This document shows positions 52,488 to 61,198 of a DNA stretch of 64,000 nucleotides, piece after piece. Both the position numbers and the translations under genes were made by a program. The number at the start of each line of letters is the position of its first letter. Position 1 is the first letter of the stretch. Origin of the DNA: Algicella marina. GTDB taxonomy: Bacteria > Pseudomonadota > Alphaproteobacteria > Rhodobacterales > Rhodobacteraceae. The stretch is taken from the NCBI RefSeq assembly GCF_009931615.1, contig NZ_CP046620.1, positions 124,001 to 188,000 on the forward strand, written 5' to 3'. A model generated the notes under the pieces. It was not told the origin of the DNA. It saw nothing but the letters and a program-made list of their open reading frames with translations, and did no database searches.

Positions 52488-53801
52488 TCAGAGTCTGGCC
52501 AGCCAGGTGGCTATCGGCGGGAAAAGGATGATGAGCGCAAGGCCCGCGAGCACCGCGAAGACAAAGGGTATGGTGCCCCTGAAGATGTCTCCCACGGATA
52601 GGTCCGGGTCGTCCATGGCTGATTTGATCGTATAGACCGACAGGCCGAACGGCGGGGTGAGAAGGCCGACCTCCACGGCGACGACGGTGAGGACGCCGAA
52701 CCAGATCATGTCGAAACCCGCCGCCTGGGCGACGGGCAGGGCGATGGGCAGCAGGATGAGCATGATCGAGATCGAGTCTATCAGGCAGCCAAGGGCGATG
52801 ATTAGCGCCAGGTAGATCAGCAGAAAGCCATACGGGCCGATGGAGCCGGAGAGGAAAACCTCCGCCAGTTCGCGGGGGACGCCGGAGAGGGCGAGCATCC
52901 GCGAAAACAGCGTGGCCGCGAGAATGAGGAAGAGCACGGAGACGGTGATCTGCCCGGTTTCGACGAGCAGTTGCCAGAAGACACGTCCAGGCAGGGCGCG
53001 GCGCATCAGGGCGATGACGAGTGCGCCGAAAGCCCCGGCGGCGCCCGCCTCGGTGGGATTGAGAAAACCGCCATAAAGTCCGCCGAGCACGAGCAGCATC
53101 AGCGAGAGGATCGGCAGGGCCTTGCGCGCGAGGTCGCCGAGGGTAAGCGCCTCCGGTTCGCCGGCGTGATCCTCGCCGGCATAGACGAAATCCGGGCGGG
53201 TGCGGGCGAGGAGGACGATGGTGGCAGAGAAGATCACCGACAGCAGAATTCCGGGGCCGATGCCGGCGAGGAACATGCGGCCGACGCTTTCCTCTGCCAG
53301 CACGGCGTAGACGATCATCAGCAGGGACGGCGGGATAAGCATGCCGAGAACGGAGGAACCGGCGACGACACCGGTGGCAAAGCGCTTGGTGTAGCCGTGG
53401 CGCGTCATCTCCGGCACGGCGACACGCGAGAAGACTGTGGCCGAGGCAATGGAAATACCGGTGATCGAGGCGAAGACGGCATTGGCGAAGACGGTGGCGA
53501 TGCCGAGGCCGGCGGAGACCCGGCGCAGCAACCGTTCGAACACGTCGAATGTGTCCTTGCCGACGTTCGAGACGGTGACGAGCAGCCCCATCATCACGAA
53601 CAGGGGTACGACGGCGAAGAGATATTCCTGCAGGGAATCGTTGGCGACGGCACCGAGCATGCGCAGGGCCACGTCCTCGTTGCGGATCAGCGAGACGCCG
53701 GCGAATGAAACGGTGAGCATGCCGACGCCGATGGGCATGCCGAGCCAGATCAGAAACAGAAGGGCTGCGATCGCGAGCGATCCGATTTCGAAGGGACTCA
53801 C
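52488..53801 (-). CDS. dctM: TRAP transporter large permease (DctM)
   Basis: DctM is the channel subunit of the sodium-driven TRAP transporter. The GTG start overlaps the dctQ stop (GTGA) and gives 437 residues with about twelve helices, as usual. Motifs are AVPLFVMMGLLV near the N-terminus, FASITGISIASATVFSRVAVP and GLLTPPFGLSVYTIKSAM near the C-terminus. The substrate is set by DctP. Confidence 0.9.
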   Translation of the reverse strand: MSPFEIGSLAIAALLFLIWLGMPIGVGMLTVSFAGVSLIRNEDVALRMLGAVANDSLQEYLFAVVPLFVMMGLLVTVSNVGKDTFDVFERLLRRVSAGLGIATVFANAVFASITGISIASATVFSRVAVPEMTRHGYTKRFATGVVAGSSVLGMLIPPSLLMIVYAVLAEESVGRMFLAGIGPGILLSVIFSATIVLLARTRPDFVYAGEDHAGEPEALTLGDLARKALPILSLMLLVLGGLYGGFLNPTEAGAAGAFGALVIALMRRALPGRVFWQLLVETGQITVSVLFLILAATLFSRMLALSGVPRELAEVFLSGSIGPYGFLLIYLALIIALGCLIDSISIMLILLPIALPVAQAAGFDMIWFGVLTVVAVEVGLLTPPFGLSVYTIKSAMDDPDLSVGDIFRGTIPFVFAVLAGLALIILFPPIATWLARL

Positions 53802-54346
53802 GGTGCCGGCTTCCGGAGGCTGGCGAGTTGCGTGCCAGCGCGGCGCAGGAATTCCAGCGCGGCGATGGTGAGGCCGGCAAGGATCAGGGCGCGGAACGGC
53901 CATGTCGGCAGGGTTCCGAGACCGGGTGTGCCGATGAATTCGCCCGAGACGATGTCTTTTGTCAGCACCCGGACGGAGGCCCATGCCATGCCGCCGGTGA
54001 CGGCCGCGCCGATGAGATGGAATGCTGTTTTCAGCGCGGCGGCCATGCGCGGGCGTCTGGCCGAGAGCGGGCCGATAAACACGGAGGTATGTGCCAGTCG
54101 GTCGGCCCGGACCGTGGCCGCGAGTTGCAGCGCAACGATGAGGACGACGAGCAGGCCGCCGAGTTCGGAAACGAGTGGGAGAGAGGCACCGAAGACGTTG
54201 CGGGCGACGATGTCGGCGCAGATGATCAGCATGAGGCCGACGATCATCATCGTGCCGAGCGCGGCGCTGCCCTCGACAATGAAGGTCCAGCCGCGGAAGA
54301 GGCGCCCCCCGGAGGAGACGCTGTCTTTATCGGAACGCGGTGTCAC
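53798..54346 (-). CDS. dctQ: TRAP transporter small permease (DctQ)
   Basis: This is the four-helix small subunit, 182 residues from a GTG one base after the dctP stop (MTPRSDKDS). The helices begin at about residue 25. The segment IICADIVARNVFGASLPLVSELG matches DctQ. It is packed between dctP and dctM, with 4-bp overlap to the latter. Sequence conservation is low in this family, so position is the main support. Confidence 0.85.
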   Translation of the reverse strand: MTPRSDKDSVSSGGRLFRGWTFIVEGSAALGTMMIVGLMLIICADIVARNVFGASLPLVSELGGLLVVLIVALQLAATVRADRLAHTSVFIGPLSARRPRMAAALKTAFHLIGAAVTGGMAWASVRVLTKDIVSGEFIGTPGLGTLPTWPFRALILAGLTIAALEFLRRAGTQLASLRKPAP

Positions 54347-54347
54347 G

Positions 54348-55427
54348 TCAGAGTTCTTCGTCCCAGTTGCGGATCGGGGTTTCGCCACGGGCACGAACCC
54401 CATCGAGATAGGCGCGCATGAAATCCTGCGCGGGTACGCCCTGCGCTTCCAGCCCATCGGCCCATTCCTTGGCGATGTTGGGCATGGCCGTGACCCAGGC
54501 CTCGCGGTCCGCATCGCTCATCGGGGTGATTTTCACGGGCGGCGACTGGGTGGCGCCGATCTCCACCATCTTGTCGAACACGGCTTCGTGCCGCTCCAGC
54601 AGATCCTGGCCATGGGAGACCGTGTAGTACTTGCCGGCCTCGACCATCGCCTGCTGCACTTCCTCGGGCAGGCTTTCCCACGTGTCGTTGTTGATGGCGA
54701 CGGCACCGGAAAAGGCGGTGCCCATGTCTACGCGGGTGATGTGCGGGGCGACTTCGTAGATTTTCGCCGGCAGAACACCGAGGGCGAGAGAGAGAACACC
54801 GTCGGAGACGCCCGTCTGGATATCTGTGTAGAAGGTCGTGAGCGCGCCATCGACGGCATTGGCACCGGTGCCGCGCAGCCAGTTGCCTAGAACACCGGGG
54901 GCGGAGATCTTCATGCCATCGAGGGCCGCGAAGCCCGCAAGCGGCTCCGACGTATAGAGATCGTAGCCGTCGGTGCCGGTGAAGCCGAGCGCCTTCAGGT
55001 TATACTGCTCCCATTCGTTGCGGAAGGCATCGTCGGTCTCGAACAGTTCGGACATGACCTCCAGTTGCAGCGCGGGGTTGTTGGTGGAGAACGGCGCATA
55101 GCTGGAGGCCTGGGACAGTGGCAGGCGGGCGGGCTCAAGGAAGGAGAAGACCCAGCCGATATCGGTGATGCCTTCCTCGACGGAGGTCAGTGTCGCGTTG
55201 GCCTTGTAGAGGGTGCCGCCGAAAGCTTCGTTCCACGCAATTTCGTAGTTGCCGGACTCGGCGAGGATCTCATCGGTTCTGGCCATGAAATGGCTCTTGA
55301 TCATGCCGACCCACGGGATCACCAGCGGATGGCTGGAGGCGACGGTGAGATCGATGGTTTCCTGCGCACGGACGGAGCCGGGCAGAAAGAGCGTGGCGGC
55401 GATGGCGGCGCCGATCAGATGTTTCAT
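54348..55427 (-). CDS. dctP: TRAP transporter solute-binding protein (DctP)
   Basis: This periplasmic receptor for an organic acid has 359 residues, with signal peptide MKHLIGAAIAATLFLPGSVRA. The DctP-type core holds WNEAFGGTLYKANATLTSVEEGITDIG and the ligand-region segment KISAPGVLGNWLRGTGANAV, with the Arg that binds the carboxylate expected here. The following genes (CoA-transferase, lyase) point to a carboxylic acid ligand. Its exact identity cannot be read. Confidence 0.9.
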   Translation of the reverse strand: MKHLIGAAIAATLFLPGSVRAQETIDLTVASSHPLVIPWVGMIKSHFMARTDEILAESGNYEIAWNEAFGGTLYKANATLTSVEEGITDIGWVFSFLEPARLPLSQASSYAPFSTNNPALQLEVMSELFETDDAFRNEWEQYNLKALGFTGTDGYDLYTSEPLAGFAALDGMKISAPGVLGNWLRGTGANAVDGALTTFYTDIQTGVSDGVLSLALGVLPAKIYEVAPHITRVDMGTAFSGAVAINNDTWESLPEEVQQAMVEAGKYYTVSHGQDLLERHEAVFDKMVEIGATQSPPVKITPMSDADREAWVTAMPNIAKEWADGLEAQGVPAQDFMRAYLDGVRARGETPIRNWDEEL

Positions 55428-55449
55428 GTTAATCCTCCCATTTTTTTGT

Positions 55450-55851
55450 TTATTCGACGGCGAAGGTCTGGCTGGAGAAATCCAGCCGGACCTGCACCGA
55501 GCCTTCGTTGATCATCCATGGACGCACGCGATAGCTGCGGGCGCCGCTGGCATGCATCGGGTCTCGGGCGGCAATGGCTTCGGCCTCCGCCTTGTTGGCG
55601 GCGCGCACGACGACCATGCCTTCGCCGGCCCAGTGGCTGCCGTCATCGGTCCAGAGCGGTCCGGCGGCGAAGAGAATGCCGTCCTTCTCCAGTCCGACCT
55701 GAAAGGCGAGATGGTCTTCGAGGTTGGCAAAGATCGGGGCCATGCCGTCTGTGGGGGTGGTGAAGATGGCGAAGAGCTGTTTTTGCAGCATCGCCTTGCT
55801 GGCTTCCAGAACGCCATCCTTGGGCACGCATTTCAGATAATCCTGTGCCAT
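55450..55851 (-). CDS. YciI-family protein (muconolactone-isomerase-like fold)
   Basis: It has 133 residues. The pattern KQLFAIFTTPTDG, LEDHLAFQVGLEKDGILFAAGPL and MVVVRAANKAEAEAIAARDPMHASGARSY-like segments match the YciI/ferredoxin-like fold with a conserved His and Asp (H47 and the D of ARDPM). Family members act as lactone isomerases or dehydrochlorinases in aromatic catabolism, which suits the neighbouring intradiol dioxygenase. No enzyme activity is proven for this type. It is in the TRAP operon. Confidence 0.75.
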   Translation of the reverse strand: MAQDYLKCVPKDGVLEASKAMLQKQLFAIFTTPTDGMAPIFANLEDHLAFQVGLEKDGILFAAGPLWTDDGSHWAGEGMVVVRAANKAEAEAIAARDPMHASGARSYRVRPWMINEGSVQVRLDFSSQTFAVE

Positions 55852-55873
55852 CGTCGGATACTCCCCTGTCGGC

Positions 55874-57016
55874 TCAGCCGGCCTTGCGTTTCTTCAGTTC
55901 GGCGCGGATCTCGGCACCGTGTTCATCCAGCAGCGGTGGCGGCAGGACGTCGAGATCGGCTTCGCCGTCGAAGCTGTAGGGTGCGCGGACGGTGGTGAAG
56001 GTGCCGAGTTCGCTGCTGGGGGCGCTGACCTTGATGTTGAGGTGCTGCGCCTGAGGGTCTTCGAGGGCCTCGTCGCTGTCGTAGGCGGGCGAATGCGGTA
56101 CTTCATTGGCGAGCAGGCGGTCGCACCATTCATCGCGGGGACGCGTTTTGAACACGGGCGTGAAATGGGCGATCAGGTCGTCCTGATGCTTGATCCGCTC
56201 CAGCCGCTCCGCGAAGCGGAGATCGTCTTTCAGCTGCATCTGGTCGGTGGCTTGCAGCAGGCCTTCCCAGAACTTGGTGGGGGAGGACAGATGGAAGGCG
56301 ATCCATTTGCCGTCCGCGCATTCGAACGTGTAGCTCTGAGAGACCACCGGGCGGGATAGCGGGCCCATGACTTCGCCGACGGAATAGTAGTGGGTGAAGC
56401 TGTCGAGGTTGAAGTGGCACATCGCCTCCAGCATCGAAATGTCGATGCGCCTGCCGGTGCCTGTCTGGCCCTTTTCGAGCAGGGCTGCGAGGATGGCCAT
56501 GGCTGCGTACTGGCCGGTGATGGCGTCGGCGATGGCTGGGCCGATGACGCGCGGGTTTTCCGGCGGCGTCAGCAGGCGCAGGTAACCGCTGGCGGCCTGG
56601 GCGACGGTGTCGTAGGTCGGGCGATCGCGGGAGGGACCGGAAGTGCCAAACCCGGAAATGGCGCAGTAGATCAGGCCGGGATTGAGGGCGCGGAGCTCGT
56701 CCTCGCCCGCGCCGAGTTTTTCGGCCACGCCGGGGCGGAAGTTCTGGATGAAGACGTCGGCGTCGCGCACGAGATTGTGGAGGACGTCGAGATCTTCCTT
56801 TTCCTTGGTATTCAGGGCGATGGACCGTTTGTTGCGGTTGTAGGTCTGGTAATGCGGGCTGTAGAGGCCGCCCTTGAAGGCGCGGAAGGGATCGCCCTCA
56901 CCGGGGCGTTCTACCTTGATGACATCGGCGCCAAGGTCAGCAAGGTGCATCCCCGCCGCCGGACCGGTGATGTAGGTTCCGAGCTCGATGACGCGTATGT
57001 TGCTGAGGATCTTCAT
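55874..57016 (-). CDS. class III (CaiB/BaiF) CoA-transferase
   Basis: Class III enzymes move CoA between carboxylic acids. It has 380 residues: ELGTYITGPAAGMHLADLGADVIKVE at the N-terminus, NKRSIALN, and the catalytic D164 in GPAIADAITGQYA. Conserved C-terminal signature segments are present. The gene overlaps neither neighbour but lies 3 bp after the lyase gene. It probably activates the imported acid before cleavage by the lyase-like enzyme. Confidence 0.9.
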   Translation of the reverse strand: MKILSNIRVIELGTYITGPAAGMHLADLGADVIKVERPGEGDPFRAFKGGLYSPHYQTYNRNKRSIALNTKEKEDLDVLHNLVRDADVFIQNFRPGVAEKLGAGEDELRALNPGLIYCAISGFGTSGPSRDRPTYDTVAQAASGYLRLLTPPENPRVIGPAIADAITGQYAAMAILAALLEKGQTGTGRRIDISMLEAMCHFNLDSFTHYYSVGEVMGPLSRPVVSQSYTFECADGKWIAFHLSSPTKFWEGLLQATDQMQLKDDLRFAERLERIKHQDDLIAHFTPVFKTRPRDEWCDRLLANEVPHSPAYDSDEALEDPQAQHLNIKVSAPSSELGTFTTVRAPYSFDGEADLDVLPPPLLDEHGAEIRAELKKRKAG

Positions 57017-57019
57017 GGC

Positions 57020-57832
57020 TCAGTCCTTCGCCGGCGCTTCGTGGCCCGACAGCTTGCCGTCGTAGGAAATCGCGAGGTCAGCCTTGTGGGACATGATGAA
57101 GCCGATGGAGCGCATGCTTTCCTCGAACAGATGCGCCGAGAGCCCCGCGGTGCGGGCAAGCAACGGCACGGCCTTGATGGCTGGGAGGGGCCAGCCGGCA
57201 TCTAGGATCGTGGCGGGGATCGCGCCGGAGACATTGATTGGAAGGGGGCGTTCCATGATCTCCGGTGCGTGCTTGCCCAGCATCCGCAGGGCCTCGACAT
57301 AGGGACCGGAAACTCCGGTCTCGTCGGCGATTTCCATAAGGCGATTGGCGCGGGGGTCGCCGGTGCTGTGCTGGGGATGGCCAAGGCCCGGGGCCTTCTT
57401 CTTCGCGGCCCTGAGGTCCTTCAGCACCGCGATTGCGGCGGTCTCGATGTCGGAGCCATCCTTCTCTGCCCGATCAAGCACATCCTGAAGGCAGTAGGCG
57501 GCGATTTCCGAAGAGCCGGCGACGACGCTGCCCATGCCGAGCAGGCCGGCGGCCATGGCGCCCTGCCACGCATCGGGCCCGGCAGCGAGCGTCATGCGGG
57601 CTGCCTGTACCGAGGGTACGAGACCATGCTCCGCTATGGCGACAAGGCACGCGTCCATCATCCGGCGCTGGGCTTCGGAGGGACGGTCGCCGAGAACGAG
57701 CAGCCAGAAGTAATCGGTGAAGTCGATTTTGCCGATGAGGTCCGCGCACAGGTCCATGCCGCGAATGGTGATGCTTTCGGCATCCGACGTGGCGATGGCG
57801 GTGAAGGATTGATCCTGTTTTCCTATGCGCAT
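57020..57832 (-). CDS. citryl-CoA-lyase-like enzyme (citrate synthase fold)
   Basis: It has 270 residues, shorter than citrate synthase (about 430) and close to the C-terminal lyase domain of ATP-citrate lyase and stand-alone citryl-CoA lyase. The active-site loop GLGHPQHSTGDPR (149-161) matches the GxGHPxHxxxDPR motif. It would catalyse a retro-aldol/Claisen cleavage of a beta-hydroxyacyl-CoA into acetyl-CoA and an oxoacid. Paired with the CoA-transferase downstream, it suggests acid activation then cleavage. The true substrate is open. Confidence 0.78.
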   Translation of the reverse strand: MRIGKQDQSFTAIATSDAESITIRGMDLCADLIGKIDFTDYFWLLVLGDRPSEAQRRMMDACLVAIAEHGLVPSVQAARMTLAAGPDAWQGAMAAGLLGMGSVVAGSSEIAAYCLQDVLDRAEKDGSDIETAAIAVLKDLRAAKKKAPGLGHPQHSTGDPRANRLMEIADETGVSGPYVEALRMLGKHAPEIMERPLPINVSGAIPATILDAGWPLPAIKAVPLLARTAGLSAHLFEESMRSIGFIMSHKADLAISYDGKLSGHEAPAKD

Positions 57833-57843
57833 TCATTCCTCAT

Positions 57844-57860
57844 TTTTCGGTATACGAAAA
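57844..57860. promoter_or_regulatory. palindromic operator in the divergent catabolic promoter
   Basis: TTTTCG (57844-57849), GTATA, CGAAAA (57855-57860) form a perfect 6-bp inverted repeat in an AT-rich island between the lyase and dioxygenase genes. It is 12 bp from the lyase start codon and ahead of the plus-strand promoter. The IclR protein encoded downstream is the obvious ligand. Confidence 0.6.
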
Positions 57861-57869
57861 TATTTGCTC

Positions 57870-57898
57870 TTGCCGTACATTATGACCTGAACTAACGT
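57870..57898 (+). promoter_or_regulatory. possible promoter of the dioxygenase gene
   Basis: TTGCCG (57870-57875), 17-bp spacer, TAACGT (57893-57898), about 60 bp before the start codon. The palindrome lies directly upstream of the -35, the position of an activator site. Confidence 0.4.
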
Positions 57899-57961
57899 TC
57901 CGTCAAGACAGATTGTTGCGCGCGCGGCTGAAACTGCGAAAGCAAACTACGGGAGGACGGG

Positions 57962-58825
57962 ATGAGCGACATAAACCAGTTCACGATCACCGAGGCGGTG
58001 AAGGACAGTTTCAAGACAGAGCCGGGCAGCCGGTTCGAGACGCTGCTGCATGGATTGCTTGACCATCTGCACGATTACACGCGGGAAATGCAGGTTACCC
58101 ACGAGGAATGGATGGGGGTGCTGAATTTCCTGTACGATTGCGGGCAGATCTCGACGCCGGAGCGGCACGAGTTCATCCTGTTGTCGGACGTGCTCGGCTT
58201 TTCGGCACTGGTGGACATGATCAACACGCGCGGGGGAGCGACGGAAGGCTCCAACCTCGGGCCCTTCTACCTCGACAATGCGCCGGAAAAGACCTTGGGC
58301 GCAGACCTCGGCGATGGCCGCGAAGGGGTGACGGTGCTGGTCTACGGCAAGGTGACCGATTCGCTGCACAACCCGCTGCCGGGTGCGATCGTGGATACCT
58401 GGCAGGCGGACGGTGCGGGCACCTATCCGATCCAGGAGCAGGAAATGGGGCAGGACAAGATGGACCTGCGCGGCAAGTTCACCTGCGATGAGAGCGGGCG
58501 CTATTATTACACCACGGTTCTGCCCAAGCCCTATACCGTACCTTATGACGGGCCGGTGGGGCGGCTGTTGCGGGCAGGCGACCGCCATGCGTGGCGACCG
58601 GCGCATCTGCATTACATCATACGGCATCCGGGCATGGCGGCGATCACGACCGAGATATTCTTCGAGAATGCCGAGTACGTGGACAATGATGCTGTGTTCG
58701 GCGTGCGCAAATCGCTCGTCGCTAGGGTGAAGCCGGCAAAGAATGTAGCCGAACTGGGGTTTGAACTGGCCAAGAAGCCGGATGCGATGTTCGAATACGA
58801 CTTCATACTCGCACCGGAAGACTGA
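57962..58825 (+). CDS. intradiol ring-cleavage dioxygenase (hydroxyquinol/catechol 1,2-dioxygenase type)
   Basis: This enzyme uses Fe(III) to cleave a catechol or hydroxyquinol ring between the hydroxyls. It has 287 residues. The iron ligands are Y155, Y191, H215 and H217; the 36, 24 and 26 residue spacings equal those of catechol 1,2-dioxygenase (Y164, Y200, H224, H226). The N-terminal helical domain for dimerisation is present. The motif RPAHLHYII and length fit the hydroxyquinol branch, but catechol cannot be excluded. No maleylacetate reductase or muconate cycloisomerase lies nearby in this window. Confidence 0.9.
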   Translation: MSDINQFTITEAVKDSFKTEPGSRFETLLHGLLDHLHDYTREMQVTHEEWMGVLNFLYDCGQISTPERHEFILLSDVLGFSALVDMINTRGGATEGSNLGPFYLDNAPEKTLGADLGDGREGVTVLVYGKVTDSLHNPLPGAIVDTWQADGAGTYPIQEQEMGQDKMDLRGKFTCDESGRYYYTTVLPKPYTVPYDGPVGRLLRAGDRHAWRPAHLHYIIRHPGMAAITTEIFFENAEYVDNDAVFGVRKSLVARVKPAKNVAELGFELAKKPDAMFEYDFILAPED

Positions 58826-58832
58826 GGCCGCA

Positions 58833-59636
58833 TTGACAGAAGACCCCGACAGACCCGCCGACTTCGTGGAAGCCCTCGCCAAGGGGCTGGCCATTCTCGA
58901 AAGCTTTTCAGGCACGCACCCGGAAATGACGCTGAGCGAGGTGGCGCGGCAGGTCGAAATAACACCTGCGGCGGCGCGGCGCAGCCTGATCACACTGGAA
59001 GCGCTGGGCTACGTCGGGCGTCGGGAGAAGCGGTTTCACCTCAAGCCGAAGATCATGTCGCTGGGATCGGGGTTCTACTTCGCGGCGCGGATCGACGAGG
59101 TGCTGCAGCCGGACCTGCGGCAACTGGTGGAGACATTCGGCGACGCATCGTCGATCGGCACGCTGGACGGTGAGGATGTGATCTACATCGCGCATTATTC
59201 GGTGCAGCGGGCGCGACGTGCGGCGGCGGTGGCCGGTGCCCGTTACCCGGCGTTCGCGACGTCGATGGGCCGGGTGCTGCTGGCGGGGCTGGAGGACGAC
59301 GCGCTGGATATGGCGCTGGAGGCGATGGCGCTGCCGTCGCTGACATCGCGCACCTGTGTCGACCGCACTGAGCTGCGCGAGGAGATCGGCCGGGTGCGGG
59401 CGCAAGGTTACGCAACGACCGTGGACCAACTCGATTACGGGATCACGGCGCTGGCTGTGCCCGTGCGAGATGGCGGCGGGCGGACAATCGCGGCGCTTAA
59501 CACCTCCGGATACACGGGGATGGTGACGCCGGAGAAGCTGGTGGAGGAGCGGTTGCCCGAGCTGCGCGCCGCGGCTTCCCACATCGCCCATCAGATGGCG
59601 CGCTACCCGATGCTGGAATCCGTCTTGAGACTTTGA
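58833..59636 (+). CDS. IclR-family transcriptional regulator
   Basis: It has 267 residues from a TTG 5 nt after GAGG. The N-terminal winged helix (MTLSEVARQVEITPAAARRSL, near residues 32-52) and the C-terminal IclR effector domain resemble PcaR/PobR-type beta-ketoadipate regulators (ATSMGRVLLAGLEDD, GYATTVDQLDYGITALAVPV). It lies 7 bp after the dioxygenase gene and 25 bp before the amidohydrolase gene. It likely acts at the palindrome 57844-57860. Confidence 0.88.
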   Translation: MTEDPDRPADFVEALAKGLAILESFSGTHPEMTLSEVARQVEITPAAARRSLITLEALGYVGRREKRFHLKPKIMSLGSGFYFAARIDEVLQPDLRQLVETFGDASSIGTLDGEDVIYIAHYSVQRARRAAAVAGARYPAFATSMGRVLLAGLEDDALDMALEAMALPSLTSRTCVDRTELREEIGRVRAQGYATTVDQLDYGITALAVPVRDGGGRTIAALNTSGYTGMVTPEKLVEERLPELRAAASHIAHQMARYPMLESVLRL

Positions 59637-59661
59637 ACAAAAAGAAAACCGGGAGGGAAGA

Positions 59662-61134
59662 ATGTGCAGATTGTGTGATCCGGCGAGGCCGCTCTTGCCT
59701 TGCCCCGTAGGACGGCCGTTGCGTGCGGCGGCGGATGTGGGCGGCGGAGGCGGACCGCAGACGCTGGCCGGACTGCCGGCGGGGCTGGGCGAGCCGGGAC
59801 GCAAACTGCTGATCCGCGGTGGGGCTGTTCTGTCGATGGACAATGGCGTCGGCAATTTCGTGACTGGCGATGTGCTTATCGAGGGCGGGCGGATCGCGGA
59901 GGTTGCGGCCAGCGTCGAAGCCGGCGACGCGGCGGTGATCGAAGCGAAGGGCAAGATCGTGATGCCCGGTTTCGTCGATACCCACCATCACCAGTTCGAG
60001 ACAGCGCTGCGCAGTCAGTTGGCGCACGGCATCCTGATCAATGACGGCAGGCCGGAAAACGCCACCAACTATTACGAGACGATCCTGCAGCAGTTCTCGA
60101 TGGTCTACCGGCCGGAGGATGTCTACATCAACGAGCTGTTCGGCGGCATCGCCCAGCTCGACGCCGGGGTGACATCTGTGATGGACGTCAGCCAGATTCA
60201 CCACAGCCCGGAGCATTCGGACGCGGCGATTGAGGGCTTGCGCGACGCCGGGCGGCGCGGAGTGTTCGGCTATTTCGAAGGCTGGGGTGACAAGGCGCAG
60301 TATCCGGGCGATGCCGCGCGGATCAAGGCGGAGCACTTCGCCTCCGACGATCAGCTTCTGACCATGGTGATGGGCGGGGAGATCTACCTGCCGGGCTACG
60401 AGGAGGCGTGGCGTGTGGGACGGGAACTGGGCCTGCCGATTGCGCTGCATGTCGTCGGCACGTTCGGAATGGCGGACACGTTCGACGCGTTGGCGGAGGC
60501 CGGGCAGTTCGGTGCCGACAACATCTTCATCCATATGACGGGGATGTCGGACATGGCGTGGCAGAAGGCGGCGGACGCAGGCGCGCATGTTTCGCTTTCG
60601 GTGCCGATCGAAATGCACATGCGTCACGGCACGCCGCCGATCCAGAAGGCGCTGGACCTCGGGATGTCGACGTCACTGTCCACGGATGTGGAATGCACGA
60701 TGACGGCCGATTTCTTCACCCAGATGCGCAGCCTGATAACGCTGCAACGGATGGGAGTGAACGAGAAGGCGTTGGCGGGGCAGGACCACCCGGACCTTAT
60801 GCAGTGCCCGGCTGCCATCCGCCATGCGACGATGGGCGGCGCCGAGGGGCTGAAACTGGACGGGCGCATCGGCTCTCTGACGCCGGGCAAGGATGCGGAC
60901 ATCATCCTGCTGGATGCAGAGGCTTTGAACGTGGCGCCACTGAACAACGTGCCGGGGGCGGTCGTGACGCTGATGGAGCGGAGCAACGTCGAAACCGTGT
61001 TCGTGGCCGGTCAGGTGAAGAAGTGGCAAGGCAAGCTGGTGGGCTTCGATGTGCCGAAGCTGCGGGCGGAACTGGAATCGAGCCGCGATTACCTGTTCGA
61101 GACCGCGGGCGTGGACCGCGATCTGTTTGCCTGA
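59662..61134 (+). CDS. amidohydrolase-superfamily metal-dependent hydrolase or deaminase
   Basis: It has 490 residues. After an N-terminal extension (MCRLCDPARPLLPC, a CxxC, then a Gly-rich linker) the beta-sandwich and TIM barrel follow. The metal motif HxH is H108/H110 in VDTHHHQF; further ligands are His in IALHVVG and HMTGM and the Asp of STDVECT. Overall it resembles the TrzN/AtzA and SAH deaminase group, which remove amino or halide groups from rings. A role in preparing the substrate for the dioxygenase is inference. Unlike neighbours, no promoter is visible upstream, so it is cotranscribed with iclR. Confidence 0.85.
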   Translation: MCRLCDPARPLLPCPVGRPLRAAADVGGGGGPQTLAGLPAGLGEPGRKLLIRGGAVLSMDNGVGNFVTGDVLIEGGRIAEVAASVEAGDAAVIEAKGKIVMPGFVDTHHHQFETALRSQLAHGILINDGRPENATNYYETILQQFSMVYRPEDVYINELFGGIAQLDAGVTSVMDVSQIHHSPEHSDAAIEGLRDAGRRGVFGYFEGWGDKAQYPGDAARIKAEHFASDDQLLTMVMGGEIYLPGYEEAWRVGRELGLPIALHVVGTFGMADTFDALAEAGQFGADNIFIHMTGMSDMAWQKAADAGAHVSLSVPIEMHMRHGTPPIQKALDLGMSTSLSTDVECTMTADFFTQMRSLITLQRMGVNEKALAGQDHPDLMQCPAAIRHATMGGAEGLKLDGRIGSLTPGKDADIILLDAEALNVAPLNNVPGAVVTLMERSNVETVFVAGQVKKWQGKLVGFDVPKLRAELESSRDYLFETAGVDRDLFA

Positions 61135-61198
61135 CGATTGGCTGCCCGACAGGGCCGCCGCTGCCGGCTTCGCTCTGTTTGGACCCGATTTGCGCGGG

